This document shows positions 1 through 11,084 of a stretch of DNA of 64,000 nucleotides, in pieces (the stretch's first letter is position 1; the number at the start of each line of letters is the position of its first letter). Both the position numbers and the translations under genes were made by a program. The stretch lies in NCBI GenBank assembly GCA_030737875.1, contig CM060910.1, positions 251,070,427 to 251,134,426 on the forward strand, written 5' to 3'. The DNA is from Allium sativum. Lineage: Eukaryota > Streptophyta > Magnoliopsida > Asparagales > Amaryllidaceae. Under the pieces are notes generated by a model. That model saw only the letters and a program-made list of their open reading frames with translations. It was not told where the DNA came from and made no database searches.

Positions 1-92
1 CATAACCCCGAAATCCAAACCATAACCGTCTGCCTAAGCAAACATTCGATAAGGAAGACGATGCCTGCCCCGCAAGTCATCACAATGAAGAG

Positions 93-473
93 GTGCGTAT
101 TTCAGAGATGGTCCGCAAATTCATGGAAAATAGTCTGAAAAAGCAAGATGATGAGGAAGAATGGAGATTTTCACCCACAAAGACTCCACTCACCGAGAGG
201 ATCAAAATGGCATCGTATCCATATAAATTCAAGCCTCCGACAATTCAAGCCTACAACGGGACAACTGATCCTAGTGTGTTCTTATTTATGTGTGATCAGC
301 ACATGGACAGAGCCCGAGCCACCGACAAATTGAAGTGCTTATATTTTCCAACCTATCTCGAAGGTGTAGCAATGTTGTGGTTCACAAAGCTACCACCCTG
401 ATTTGTAGATAGCTTTGCTACCTTGGCCCGGTTGTTTCAGGAGCAATTCGGACTCCGAACGATAAAAGTATGA
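93..473 (+). pseudogene. Ty3/gypsy gag, N-terminal part (broken)
   Basis: Remnant of a retrotransposon capsid (Gag) protein. The open part, 93-401, encodes 102 residues with the usual order of a Tat-type gypsy Gag: a TPLTERI segment, then PYKFKPPTIQAYNGTTDP, then the conserved YLEGVAMLWFTKLPP block of the retrotransposon gag domain. A TGA at 399-401 interrupts the frame, but the same frame goes on with recognisable Gag residues (FVDSFATLARLFQEQF) to about 473, so this is a nonsense mutation in one gene. Upstream lies only 92 bases of window, so the 5' LTR and primer binding site are not visible. Gag assembles the particle in which reverse transcription takes place; this copy cannot make it. 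Family assignment rests on motif recognition. Confidence 0.8.
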
Positions 474-504
474 AATGCAATGGAATCGAATGGACTTGCG
501 CAGG

Positions 505-1064
505 GGTAGGAGGAACCAATTAGAACTTTTTTCACTTGCTTCAATGCTGCTGTCGCCAGAATACAATCTAAAAGGAAGAGTAACGGTGCAGTGAGCAGCC
601 ATAAGAAACATAGAGGTCAGAAAAGAGCTAATGATAGGAAACATAGCCGAGCCAATAAGTGGTTACGTTTCTTTAAGAACTCGGAATTAACTCCCTTGAA
701 CGGTACTATAGAAAACATCTTCATGGCCACCAAGGAAACTGAGAACTATCTGACACCGAAACAAGTAAAAGTTAGTGATGTTGCTGTAAAATCTGGAAGA
801 TTCTGTCGATTTCATAGCCAACCAGGGCATAGCACAAATGAGTGTAGGCATCTAAAAAATGTAATCGAAGAATTGATAAGGAGAAATAGACTTCAGCAAT
901 ATACAAAAGGCCCAAAGAATACCCAAAATTCCTTGGACCAAGAAATGTCCTCTGGGCAATCAGGGCAAGGCGTGAATGCGGGGAATACTGCAATACCAAG
1001 GCTGATCACTGATAACATTTCAGAAAGCCCATACCCAGCTGGAAGAAATCAGGGGACATTATAA
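505..1064 (+). pseudogene. Ty3/gypsy gag, C-terminal part with CCHC-like knuckle
   Basis: Continuation of the same Gag. An in-frame stop near 510 precedes EEPIRTFFTCFNAAVARI, the typical end of the gag domain, and the frame is then open to 1064. Residues LTPLNGTIENIFMATKE and, further on, CRFHSQPGHSTNEC match the region before and across the nucleic-acid-binding knuckle of Tat-like elements (C-x2-H spacing at the start, as is common in this lineage). The motif EELIRRNRLQQY follows, also usual there. After 1064 no protease, reverse transcriptase or integrase can be read, so pol has been lost. Shorter shadow frames on both strands were ignored. Confidence 0.75.
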
Positions 1065-2926
1065 GTGATGTCAATGGAGTAAGGAGCCACCCAAAAGGGG
1101 ATGAACTTATGATTAGGGTACGTTTGAGCTAAAGATAACAGGTAGAGACAAACTTCCAAAAAGCTTGGAATGCCATACATCTCCACCACTATTTTTCTTA
1201 ATGTTTTTTTCTCTGTATCACTTTAAAAATTGTGAATATCATGCATAATAGATGTCATGAAAACACCATTATAAGTTCTAAAAATATAAATGAAAAGAAA
1301 TTATGTTGTCTGCACGAATCATACATTCACAAATTTCTCGCTAAGATTCGATCTCAATTGTAGATCTTCTGGAAAATACGATGACACCATCATAATGTAG
1401 CCAATCCTGGTAATTGCTATAGCATATCCTAGCCGGATAGCTCGAATGTTCACCACTTAATGCTAAAAACATAATTCACAATAAACGCGAAGATATAAAA
1501 GCATAGTTGTGCATGGACAGGACATCAAGGGATGGTCTATTAAATGGTTTCAAGCCCTAGCTCCAACGAATTGTAGTAACAACCAATAAATGAGCTAGCG
1601 TTAGTCCCAAGAAACTACATAATTGATAAACCAAAAACCTTCCTGAGGGGTACTCGGTTAATCATCGACGCCATTGATACATGGCCGGACAACGACACTA
1701 ACATTAGGTTTCTAAAACCAAACACCTCCCCGGGGGGCACTCGGTTAATCGTAGACGCCTCTAATACATGGCCGGATAATGACATGAACACTGAGTTTAA
1801 AAGACCTCTTCGGAGGCATCCGCTCAGATGTTGGATCTTCCAAATCCAACTATCAATTCTGGGTCTTTCAAACCCAGTTACTGACGGATTATAAAGACCC
1901 TTACTGGGGCATCCGATCATATGTCGGGTCTTCCAAATTCGGTTAATGACAGACCGAAAGACCCTTCTCAGGGTGCCCTACAAATTCTTCAAGCAACTGA
2001 GCCGTTCGGTCGCGACAAATAAAGGGTTTTGTAAATGCTTCACAAGACCTTTTAAACAAAGTCGCAGAAGCAGGAACTCATTCTTGCAAAAGTGTGAAAA
2101 ATTATGTGTTGCGAGCACGAGGAGAAAATGAGTATAAGATGTGAGACAATAAAGTACGAAAAATCTCAAGTACTATAAGCGCAGCACAGCTTAATTTCAG
2201 TGACACAAAATCGGATCATATACCTGTAAGGACAAATACAAGGGTGACTACTTGCAGGAAAAGAAGCAGAAAGCTAGTCACAGCGTCGCGAAACGGGTTG
2301 TGACAATTAAAAGACTTGAACCAGAGCGGGGGCAATCACACATCTGTACAACATGTCTAGTGATGCACTCCGATACTCAAATCCAAGATGCAATCGTACA
2401 AAAAAAAATAGAATCAGCACATTGCCTAAAAACCATGACACAGATTGACTTCAAACGAAGGACGACCGATCGGATATTGCCTCCAGAAACCAATCGGTCA
2501 TAAGCCGATCAGCCGCCGATCGATTGAGAACCAACCGGCCAATTAACCCTAGACACTAATAAGCTAGTCTCAAATATAAGGTGTAACAAGAAGAGTGTAG
2601 TTTCCTTTTAACAACATGAAATCAAATCAATGAATCATAGAATCTAGCATAAACTGTCAAACACAAAAGTGCATAGAATAATAAGTATGGAAATAGTAAG
2701 CGGGGACCGGCACCCGCATATACAACCGGTCTAAATGCAGATGACAAGAAATAAGGGAAACTAGTTGATACCGTCACTTTTTTCTATCCACTCTTTGAGC
2801 CTCCAGACCTCAAAGTCGGTCCAGCCGATCGTTCTCCACTTTGATCGCAATACCATTGGGGCTCTCTTGGGAAGATATAGTGACGACATTCTCCTTCTTC
2901 TTCCTCTTTATCATAACTATGGTTTT
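1065..2926 (+). other. Gypsy spacer region, non-coding
   Basis: No convincing reading frame. It lies between gag and the antisense frame, where pol should be. It includes the degenerate tandem repeat listed separately, and near 2,320-2,333 a purine-rich run (agagcgggggcaa) that resembles a polypurine tract of this lineage. If that is the real tract, the 3' LTR starts just after it and the antisense frame lies inside the U3 part; the boundary is not resolved by eye. Confidence 0.5.
1636..1972 (+). repeat. Degenerate ~85-90 bp tandem repeat
   Basis: About four diverged units. Shared words are actcggttaat, gacgcc, atacatggccgga and the block ccttc/cggggcatccg followed by aaagaccc. The first two units (about 1636-1720 and 1721-1806) are the closest pair. 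Tandem repeats in the non-coding part are known for Tat-lineage gypsy elements. Confidence 0.65.
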
Positions 2927-3930
2927 CTTCTTCTACCCCGAAGAAGTTCCCAGCTTACCCTGACTCTCAGCGTCTGGGGCAGGGGCCTCATCAGTCTGCT
3001 CTGAATCCTCTTCACAGGAGAGATAATCAGCATCCTTGTCCAGGTCTGTAATTGCCGCAATCTTAGTATCCAAGGACCCTAGAGTTGTAATAGTAAGCAG
3101 AGACTGATCACCCTAGCAGGAAGTATAAACTGGGGCAGGGGGTGTTGATATCAAAATTGAATCGGTCATGGTGGCTTCAGTCACCATATCAGTAAATCCA
3201 CCGGAAGGAGGTAATGGAGAGATCAAACCTAAGGAAGACAATCAATGAACAAAGTATGTAGTTGTACCGGGTGAAGAGAACAAGTAGCCTAGGTTTGGTA
3301 GGAATCGAGCAACCTCAGTGTTACCTGTAGCTGTAAGACTCGCTTCAATATTCCCATGCATTTCAACTTCAAACGCATTTGCATTAAGAGGGCTACCATC
3401 ACCGTCACCATTGTCCTTCTGAGGATCAGAAAGATTGATAGGTGTCTGCAAACCAGAGGCCATAGCATCAACAGCAACCCTATGAGCCTCAACATTCGCA
3501 TCGTGAGTAAGTTCTCCTGAACACCCAACTTCGTCTTCAAGAAGGCCCCTTGCCGCCGTTAATTGAGCCTTTCCCACAACCAAAGCATCACGGGATTCGG
3601 GGTCCAAGAGATCCTCAATATGATCATCTTTGCTATGCCTTCCCTCGTTAAACTCAAGAATCCGTTCCCAAACAAGAGGCAAGATGAACTTAAATTTGCC
3701 TCCAGGAAGCACAGATTCCCTTTGTTCATGACACTATAGACGTAATAATCAAACAAAGAGGAGTCGGCTTTTGAACGAGCCTCCTCGAGATCAGCAGCAG
3801 CTTTAAGCTTTGTTTCCTCGAGGGCTTGTTGTGCCGCGGAAAGAGAAGTGCTTAAGGAGGAAATTCTCTGACGAGAATGTTGTTCTCTTTGTTTTCTCGA
3901 GGGCTTGTTGGACCCAATCTAGATCGATCG
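2927..3930 (-). pseudogene. Antisense coiled-coil ORF of a Tat-type gypsy element (broken)
   Basis: Read on the minus strand, against gag. From about 3,930 it gives a heptad-rich stretch (SLSAAQQALEETKLKAAADL), then FDYYVYSVMNKGNLCFL. After a frame change near 3,705 it continues as GGKFKFILPLVWERILEFNEG and an open stretch to 3,242. Past a TGA at 3,242 and a TAG near 3,115 the same frame continues to 2,927 with an acidic end (SCEEDSEQTDEAPAPDAESQ). An internal duplication (QQALEKTK/QQALEETK) lies near 3,815-3,910. Tat-lineage elements such as Grande and Retand are known to carry an extra ORF antisense to gag-pol; its function is not established. Position, coiled coil and orientation fit that. 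At least one frameshift and two stops make it a pseudogene. Confidence 0.6.
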
Positions 3931-4440
3931 GTACTTCCAACAGCTGTCTACAGGTTGGTTTCTGGATGATTGTTGTCAGGCTGGCCGGTGGCAATTTCGT
4001 AAATAAAAGCAGACCGACTGGTGACTCTGAAGATGATATCACTTCATTTCTCCACACCTATAAATAGAGGTCCAACCCCACTCTAATGGACGACAAATCT
4101 GATGACCTCGAAGGGCTGCTAAACTCAATTCTCTACCTTTACTTAGTGGTTTCATCATCTCCTATCACCTCAAAGGGAAGATCCAACTCCGAATCCATCA
4201 AAGTCCATATGGGAATCAAGATCTGATCTACCGTTTGCCTTAATCAAAGACTTTCTCCATTTCTTTCTTAATCTAATTCTAAGAGAGTGTAATGACGAAT
4301 GTTAAGAGAAAATGTATTCGCCTTGTAATTCTATGTGCAATAATGGAATCATTCTTCAAAGTGGATGTAGATCGCACTTGATCGAACCACTGTAAAACAT
4401 TGTGTCTCTTTATTTGCTTTTTCTTTGTTGATTAGCTCCA
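3931..4440 (+). mobile_element. Gypsy LTR tail (promoter, R and U5)
   Basis: Contains a plus-strand TATA box (tataaatag, 4,059-4,067), then a leader-like stretch and a 3' part (gtggatgtagatcgcacttg ... gaaccactgtaaaacattgtg) that is typical of the end of Tat/gypsy LTRs. Left and right LTR edges are not fixed: the left could be here or near 2,340. No target duplication can be read because the right neighbour is another element fragment. Confidence 0.55.
4059..4067 (+). promoter_or_regulatory. TATA box of gypsy LTR
   Basis: tataaatag in the LTR tail, followed by about 380 bases of leader-like sequence. Inference from sequence only. Confidence 0.5.
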
Positions 4441-4479
4441 CATTTCATATTATTAAGCATTTTGTGAAGTACTTTGAGT

Positions 4480-6228
4480 ATACTTGGTGTTTATGCCATT
4501 TTTGATGCAAACATATGTATGCGAGAATTATTTGAAAAGACCGAGTCCAATCTCATTTCAAATAGTTATACGACGATTTAAATCGAAGATATAGAATAAG
4601 CTGATTGAAGACCGGCGATCTTCACATCAAAAGGATGACTACTGATGCCCGACATTGAGTAGCTCCCAGTAAAGGGTTAAATTGGTAGTTGTCCGGACGT
4701 ACTTGTTGATTGTCCAGATAAGCGAGCATCTCTCTTCCGTATTGGACCTATGGAACGAGGAATAAGGTGTCTCCGGTTTCGTTCAGACCCAGAACGGACT
4801 TGTCAATGGATGTGTGTCCGACATTGGATTTCATTCCATGTAAATTGATTTCTATCTAATATACATCTGTTTGGTGGCGGGGAATTTATTCTCTTGCTTA
4901 ACACCCTTCTCTGAGATGCAAGAGCTCAGAGGTTGTATATTGATAGTTATCGATCGCATGGCGCGGATTGTCAATGTGGCATGCCAAGATGAAAATGATC
5001 AGGGCTTTTGTCGAAAAGCAGAGCCTTGTGGTTGATGATCAAAGCATGGCCTGTTTAGGCGTAGCTTTGTGTATAGCATTACTTCGCGAGCTTCACACCC
5101 CGGTAGGAGTCAAAAACAGGATAAGAGACCCAAGGAGTGCACACGTTTCTTTCTAGCTAGAAGTGGTATCAAGGTTTTGCAAGCCCTGACATTTTACTTA
5201 TGTGGATGACGGATTATGAGGTCTCGGTTATATTGGTCGATAGTGACCAATTTATAGGTTCAATAGGACCGGGAAACATGTGTTCAGGCATAACTAATGC
5301 ACTAAGGTATTTGTAGACCAGCCTTAGAGGATCCAAGGGTTGCCCGTAGGTGTGATCCTAAGACATTTGCTAGAGTGTCTCGAATCAGTAAGGAGATCGT
5401 CCCTAGCCTTGATTCATGATGGAAAGCCAATTTCCAATATGACATTACGGTTTTGATTGTAAACCTATATATGGCGAAATAGTATATTGTAGCTATGCCA
5501 TCTAGGATTGATACATTTACTTTGAAGTATTTCAAAACTGATTAGACACTAATAATAATATTAATGTATTATTTTCTACGTATCAACCATGTTTGATCAT
5601 TATAAGGTAAAACTCTATCCTCCGGTTTGCGTTGCATTATGTGATGTGACTTGAGTGTTATAATGATTTCATTTTTCTAAAAAGCATTGCGTTGTTTTGA
5701 ATAAAAATTTATTTAATTTATGCACTGGCAATCCCATGGAGTAAACCTGTTCCGCGTTAGCGGCATGGTCCTGTGATTAGCCATTTTGTTAGATAAGTTA
5801 GGAAAGATTTCTCATACCAGTCCCACGACTGACTCGTAGTTTGTTTCACTTTGCAAACTCGGGTGCGCTCTTTTTCCACACGGGCAGTCGAATAGCTTAT
5901 TTTGCAGATATATTGAGAAGGATTCTATATCGAAGCTTAAAGCTGTGTTCAGAGCATTGATAGACTTCCGCTGTATCAGTTTATTGGTTCCGCTGCACTG
6001 TATTAAATTCATTGTAAATTATCTTCCACTGTTGTATTATTATATTCGATGTACTCTGATATTCTGTACTATGAAGTAACATTATTGTAATGTTTATAAA
6101 AGTCTTTTGTTATTTGTTCTGATGTGTTGTATGCCTAAAGTTAATGCATTCGAGGATTTCCAACTTTTGGATCAGACCTGTGTGGTTTATGGTTGATTCG
6201 AAAGGGCGGGGATTTTCGGGTCATTACA
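4480..6228 (+). mobile_element. Right-hand part of a very long LTR (LARD-like), copy a1
   Basis: Matches 59,100-60,766 of the solo LTR in the same orientation. Shared words include gaagaccgg, cacatc, tccggtttcgttcagaccca, ggttgatgatcaaagca and gcgagc(c/t)tcacaccccggt. It ends with gggtcattaca at 6,228, the usual end of this LTR family. The left two thirds of the LTR are missing; the sequence to the left is the gypsy LTR. Non-coding: a 62-codon frame at 4,968-5,156 is not kept in the other copy. Confidence 0.75.
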
Positions 6229-6584
6229 TGGAGTTTATTGTTCCTTCCTAAACTCTGGGTGCCCATATTTTCCACACGGGTAGCTAGTAGTTTTGGTTTT
6301 ACAGATTTCTATTTAACAGGATCCTGGATTGCAGCTGGAGCTATATTCGAAAAGCTTTTCCGCTACGCATTATACTTATGTCTTATTTTCCACTGCTATG
6401 TAATTTTTAAAATCTCTGATATTGCATTTCCAATGTATAATATTTATTCATACTTTGGAATATTCTTGTACTCTGATGTAAATTATTGTAATAACAATGA
6501 AATGTTATGTTGTTTTATGTTCTGATGTGTCGTGTTCTCAACTCAATCCGGGCTTTCCCGAAAGGGGAAGTTTGGGTCGTTTCA
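6229..6584 (+). mobile_element. Right-hand end of a second long LTR, copy a2
   Basis: Starts abruptly at tggagtttattg, which matches the inside of the solo LTR at about 60,412, and runs to the terminal motif gggtcgtttca at 6,584. Because a1 ends exactly where a2 begins, a1 appears to have inserted into a2, or the two were joined by recombination. The left part of a2 is absent from the window. Confidence 0.7.
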
Positions 6585-6941
6585 GAAGTAATTGATTTAT
6601 GGTTATAAATCAATGCCTAATTAATTCTCCAATTTATTTGCTCCTGATAAGACTCCTTGTTTAATAAACCGATCAGAAAATTAATTCCTTACTTCAATAT
6701 CCAAAATAAAAACTTCTTCATTTTCTTCCACTTATGTAAGTAATTTATTCCCCTGCCTAATTTTACAAAAAAGGCAATAAAATTTCTGATATCTTCCAAA
6801 TATTCTGCAGTTAGAAATATTATATTACTCAAATTAACAGTATTTCCCAAATCTTCTTTAAATGGAAATATTGTATCACCATAATAAATAATATCTTCCA
6901 AATCTTCCACAAATGGAAATATTGTATCAAGAAATCTAACA
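6585..6941 (-). repeat. 3' LTR of the 6.6-9.5 kb copia element (partial)
   Basis: Aligned with 9,106-9,456; both end with aaatctaaca. Immediately to the right, at 6,942-6,956, the minus strand reads a polypurine tract (tcaaggtggagat) directly before the LTR start, as expected for a copia element. Confidence 0.85.
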
Positions 6942-7401
6942 ATCTCCACCTTGATACTAAATTACCTTAAAATCATACCAACTTCAACCTACATCCTCTT
7001 ACACCAAGCATCTTCTCGGACAAGACACCATGGTTACTTCCCCCAATGAGCTTCGACATGGCCATCACACATTGCACGTTGTCAACAAATTCCAGCAACG
7101 CCACTACCTGCCAACAAAGTATTCAAAGTACCCCCTTCATGTAAGACTTATCAATCTTCACCATGAAAAAAGTCTCCATGAACAATCTCAACTCTCTCCC
7201 CACACCGTGCCACCGCGTGGCACCTAGCATTTTGATAAGTGATTCCAACTTGAGCAATGCCTGAACTTAGTAGTCTAAAAAGACTTATACATATCCACTG
7301 CTTTGTCTTTTGATCTCTGACCAACTTCAGACGATCCTTTCTCCTGCTTATCAAGCACATCCTTTTGCAATATCCAACTTTGTTGAAGCCTTCCACTTTG
7401 A

Positions 7402-7704
7402 TCATGTTCTGCCTATGCAAAAACTCAAAGTTCCTTCTCGTATGCCTTGCTTTGACATCTTTTTCACGAGAATTGTAGTCTCCAATCCTTGACTTTCCAA
7501 GTACAGTGCTTCCCTCGGGAGATACAAATTATGAAACATATCTCCCTCAATCACTACAAATGCACCCTTAGAAACCCTTAGAGTATCCTTATCAATAGTC
7601 ACCTCGCATCCTTTGGATGCCAACTGCCCAAGATATATCATTGACTTTCGAAGACCTGGAACATCACAAACACCAATCAAGGTGCATATTACCTTGTCAT
7701 ACAT
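7402..7704 (-). pseudogene. Copia pol fragment (after protease, towards integrase)
   Basis: A 100-residue open piece with CDVPGLRKSMIYLGQLASKG, the copia signature between the aspartic protease and the integrase (usually VPGL.KNLIS.G.L...G). The frame then degenerates; no HHCC zinc site, integrase core or reverse transcriptase can be read between here and the LTR, so most of pol is deleted. It is in the same orientation as the gag piece at 7,815-8,713. Confidence 0.75.
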
Positions 7705-7814
7705 GCGAATCTACATAGTACCTTCTCCCATGACTCTACAACCAGCATCATTTCCCACAAGAATCAGTTCCCCTCGTTTTCTTTTAAAAACACTAAAATA
7801 ATTCTTATTAGGTG

Positions 7815-8713
7815 TCATATGAAAAGACGCCCCATATCTAGCACCCAATGGTCTGATACATCTGATACTACCGTTGTCAGCAAGTCATCAGACAAAAATT
7901 CCTCCACCACAATTCCAACTTCAATTTTTTTCTTCAAGTCCGGACAATCACTCTTCCAATGACATGGTTTGTTGCAAATGTAGCATTTCCCATCTCTTGA
8001 TTGTATTTTCTTCTTCTTCTCCCATTTCTCCATATCGGCTAATAAGACTTCCATACTGCTTCCTCCTCTACCTTCACTCAACCCCTTCGTCTGATCCCTC
8101 AAGTCCTCAGATAGAAGACATGCCTTCACATCATCTACTGTTAGTATATCTCTGGCATAGATAAGACTGTTAGCGAAACCTTTGTATCGCTCTGGAAGGA
8201 AACACAAAAGAATCATTGCTATTTGCTCCTCATCCACTTTCAAGTCAATAGTCTTCATCTTCATCACGAAATCATTGAAGAAGCTTAGATGTTCCTTCAC
8301 TTAAGTACCCTCTCTCATCTGCATGGTGAAAAATGTCTTTAACAAAATCAAACAGTTGGTTAGTGACTTCTTTAGATAGAATTTTTCCAACTTGATCCAA
8401 ATGTCCTTAGTAGTGGTCTCACCGCTAATCTCTGAAATGATATTTTCTCCCATTGCTAATTGTAAAGTAGTAAATGCCTATCGTCCCATCTTATTCCTTT
8501 CCACGACTGAAATATCATCCGTCAACTCCTCAGGAGCAAACACAACATGATGAACATTGTTCCTCATCAAAACAACTTTCATCCTTCATTGCCACTTCTC
8601 GAAGTCTTTATCTCCATTCCATCTTTCTGTTGCTAACTGAGATCCTACTACCATATATGTCCCTTTGACATATGACCTTGATACAATTGCTCAATTCTCC
8701 TCTTCTCCTTGCA
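7815..8713 (-). pseudogene. Copia gag with zinc knuckle and start of protease (broken)
   Basis: The longest open part (7,815-8,300) has 161 residues: a UBN2-type gag segment (HLSFFNDFVMKM, FLPERYKGFANSLIYAR), a CCHC knuckle CYICNKPCHWKSDCP, then DHWVLDMG, which is the protease active-site motif with the usual D-S/T-G changed to D-M-G. Upstream to about 8,713 the frame gives gag residues such as FEKWQ, FAPEELTDDI, ENIISEISGETTTKDIWIKL and FFTMQMREGT, interrupted by at least three stops. The changed catalytic triplet means that even a repaired protease would probably be inactive. The protein would package element RNA in virus-like particles in the cytoplasm. Confidence 0.85.
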
Positions 8714-8747
8714 TAATGCTTAACACCCTTTCTCAATCAACCTCGTA

Positions 8748-8760
8748 GCTCTGATACCAA
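8748..8760 (-). other. Primer binding site, initiator-Met tRNA type
   Basis: Minus strand ttggtatcagagct, complementary to the 3' end of the plant initiator methionine tRNA, next to the LTR edge at 8,762. It sets the element's orientation. Confidence 0.85.
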
Positions 8761-8761
8761 T

Positions 8762-9456
8762 TGTTGGGGAAAATTTTCCCAAAACACCTTCGGAATGAAA
8801 CCCAACCTTGCGAAAAAAACAAATATGAACGGATTGATGGCGAGGCAAAACAAACGACAAATAGTCACCAGCAAAATAATCACAGATTAAACAGTAAAAG
8901 AAGAACACAAGAGATTTATAGTGTTTCCACTGATGCCTTGTTAGCGTACGTCCGCTTAGGGAGAGGAGATTTTATTACTTTTCTAAATAAGAAAATATTA
9001 CAAGACTGATAATAGAGAAGAACAAGAAGAAATACGACTTTTAGAGATGATATATACATTTACCTAATCCCTATCCTTATATAAGGATTGATACTTAGGG
9101 TTGAAGTAATTGATTTATGGTTATAAATCAACGCCTAATTAATTCTTCAATTTATTTGCTTCTGATAAGATTCCTTTTTTAATAAACCAATCAGAGAATT
9201 AACTCCTTACTTCAATATCCCAAAAGAAACTTTTTCATATTCTTCCACTTATGTAGGTTGTTTATTGCCTTGTCTAATTTTACAAAAGAGACAATAAATT
9301 TTCTAATATCTTCCAAATCTTCTGTAGTTGAAATATTATGCTACTCAAATTAATAATATTTCCCAAATCTTCTCTAAATGGAAATATTGTACACCATAAT
9401 CAATAATATCTTCCAAATCTTCTGCATATGGAAATATTGTATCACAAAATCTAACA
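8762..9456 (-). repeat. 5' LTR of the copia element
   Basis: Begins tgttgggg and ends tctaaca on the plus strand. 695 bases. Small frames inside it (8,720-9,009) are not genes. Confidence 0.85.
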
Positions 9457-10223
9457 AGAATGTCATATGAGGTGCTTTAGTATTTCAATATTTCCAATAG
9501 TGCAAATTAACGCACCCTTATTTTCAAGCTTATTTCACAGCCTCTGCCCTTTTTCTCAAAAGCACGCTTCATAAAACATTTGTATAATTGTTTTTAGCAA
9601 AAATTTACAGTTTTCATTATAAATATTTGTGAATATTTGCAGCTTTCACTTCAAATGTTTGCTGCTTTCACTTCAAATATCTGCAGCTTTAACATCAAAT
9701 ATCCACGGAAGAAACTGCAAAAAAATTTGAAAATAATTTCAAAGAGCATTTCATGGAATTGCTCTTTATAAAGGAACGGTACTGTATTTCACAACTTATA
9801 GAAGCGTGTTTGATAAAAGTTTCTTTTATAATGTTTATTGTAATTATTGCATGGTTTCTTCAATAAATACTATCTAGAATATCCTTTTATTAGACTTTCA
9901 ATGATAATCGTAACATGCTTAATTTGTTTGTTTTCTTCGGTTTTCTTCTTCATATATTTTTAGCGTATGTATGTTCGTTGATATCTCTATAAGTCATGAG
10001 TTATTAGTACAGCCCAACTAAAGACTAATTAGGAGAAGTACTCATTCTTACGATTTCAGATCAACTACAAATTATGCTTATGATTTTGATTAGTCTATGA
10101 CCCTATTTTTTTCAAAAAGAAAATCAGTATGATAAAATTATCATATTGGTACAAAGTGGACAAATACCAATTGGTTTCTACTATGAAATTTTACAAAATA
10201 ATCAAACCACTATTTTCTTGCAG
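9457..10223. other. Unassigned AT-rich stretch
   Basis: No gene or element is recognised. It contains three copies of a 22-base unit (t[ct]tgc[at]gctttcacttcaaata) at about 9,636-9,701, with a weaker copy before them. The stretch starts directly after the copia LTR and leads to the exon-like segment at 10,224, so it may be intron or upstream sequence of the host gene. Confidence 0.5.
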
Positions 10224-10327
10224 GTTTGTCGACCATGGTACATCTCATTCTATATAGAAGAATCTGCTCTTTTACATTCTTTCGAGCTAATACTGCTGAA
10301 AATCAGTTCAAGTAATCATGCAGTAAA
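10224..10327 (+). other. Exon-like segment of unknown gene
   Basis: Bounded by a good acceptor (tttcttgcag) and a strong donor (gtaagt). One frame is open right through (VCRPWYISFYIEESALLHSF...) and a second is open for most of it and starts with a well-placed ATG (cgaccatgg). The length, 104 bases, is not a multiple of three, so it does not splice in phase to the exon at 13,440. It could be an exon of the same gene with a missing partner, a pseudo-exon, or chance. Confidence 0.3.
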
Positions 10328-10474
10328 GTAAGTTTAATTGTTTTTGGTTTTAGCAACAATATAAATACAATTACGTCTGATTTTTCAAAGGCATGAGTAA
10401 GATTTATGCATGCATGTCCACTAAAAATTAATATTTTTTATGTGGAGAATACAATGAATATTTATGACATATAT

Positions 10475-10902
10475 TATTGAATAGTTATTTTTCATGATCC
10501 AAAAAAATCGAAAACAGTTATTTCTTGATGATAGATTAATAAATAATAAACTTTTCACGTGCCATAGCATGGGCTGCATAACCTGACCATAGGCTGTCAG
10601 TCATATCCTCAAACATGTTATTCATTGGTGTTATCTTGTTATTTGTCCAACAAAGTATGGTATCTTCATTTTTAACCACTTTCTTCTATTTACAGCCAAA
10701 CTATTTGAGTAATCATGTAAAAGAAATATAATTTGAACCACTCTACTAACCATATTTTCCTTTATCTTGGATTTCTTTCAAGGATTGCGATGGCAATCAC
10801 AAAATCAGGAGGGTAGCTCTAGTTCCAAGATGTTCCTAATCCTAATACATGGTGTTTTCCTAGGACATACAAGATGTACATTTCTAATATTTGTAGTATA
10901 GA
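10475..10902 (+). repeat. Tandem duplication, unit A (with dead exon)
   Basis: Matches unit B (10,903-11,084 plus 13,320-13,546) over its whole length; shared words are cacgtgccatagcatgggct, gccaaactatttgagtaatc and tggtgttttccta. The part matching the 84-base exon of unit B, at about 10,784-10,849, has in-frame stops, small insertions and a donor changed from gt to at. Unit A is therefore the decayed copy of an exon duplication. Confidence 0.75.
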
Positions 10903-11084
10903 ATATTGAATAATCATTTTTCATGGTCTACAAGTGTGAAAACATTTATTTCTTGATGGCAACTTATATAACGATCATCTTTTTCACGTGCCATAGCATG
11001 GGCTACATACCATGACTACAGCTTGTCAACTATATCTTCAAATACATTATTCATCAATGTTATGTTGCTATTTGCCCAATAAGG

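Larger units (their letters stand above)
6585..9456 (-). mobile_element. Decayed Ty1/copia element (left LTR truncated)
   Basis: Direct repeats 6,585-6,941 and 9,106-9,456 are the shared parts of two LTRs. On the minus strand the order is LTR, primer binding site, gag, protease/integrase start, deletion of the rest of pol, polypurine tract, LTR. The LTR at the left is cut at 6,585 by the large-LTR fragment a2 and keeps only about half its length. The right flank after 9,456 is agaat; the matching left flank is lost, so no target duplication can be checked. Confidence 0.85.

Noticed and set aside
8720..9009. Two frames of 62 and 82 codons near the copia element
   Set aside because: They lie in the LTR and across its primer binding site; not coding in related elements.
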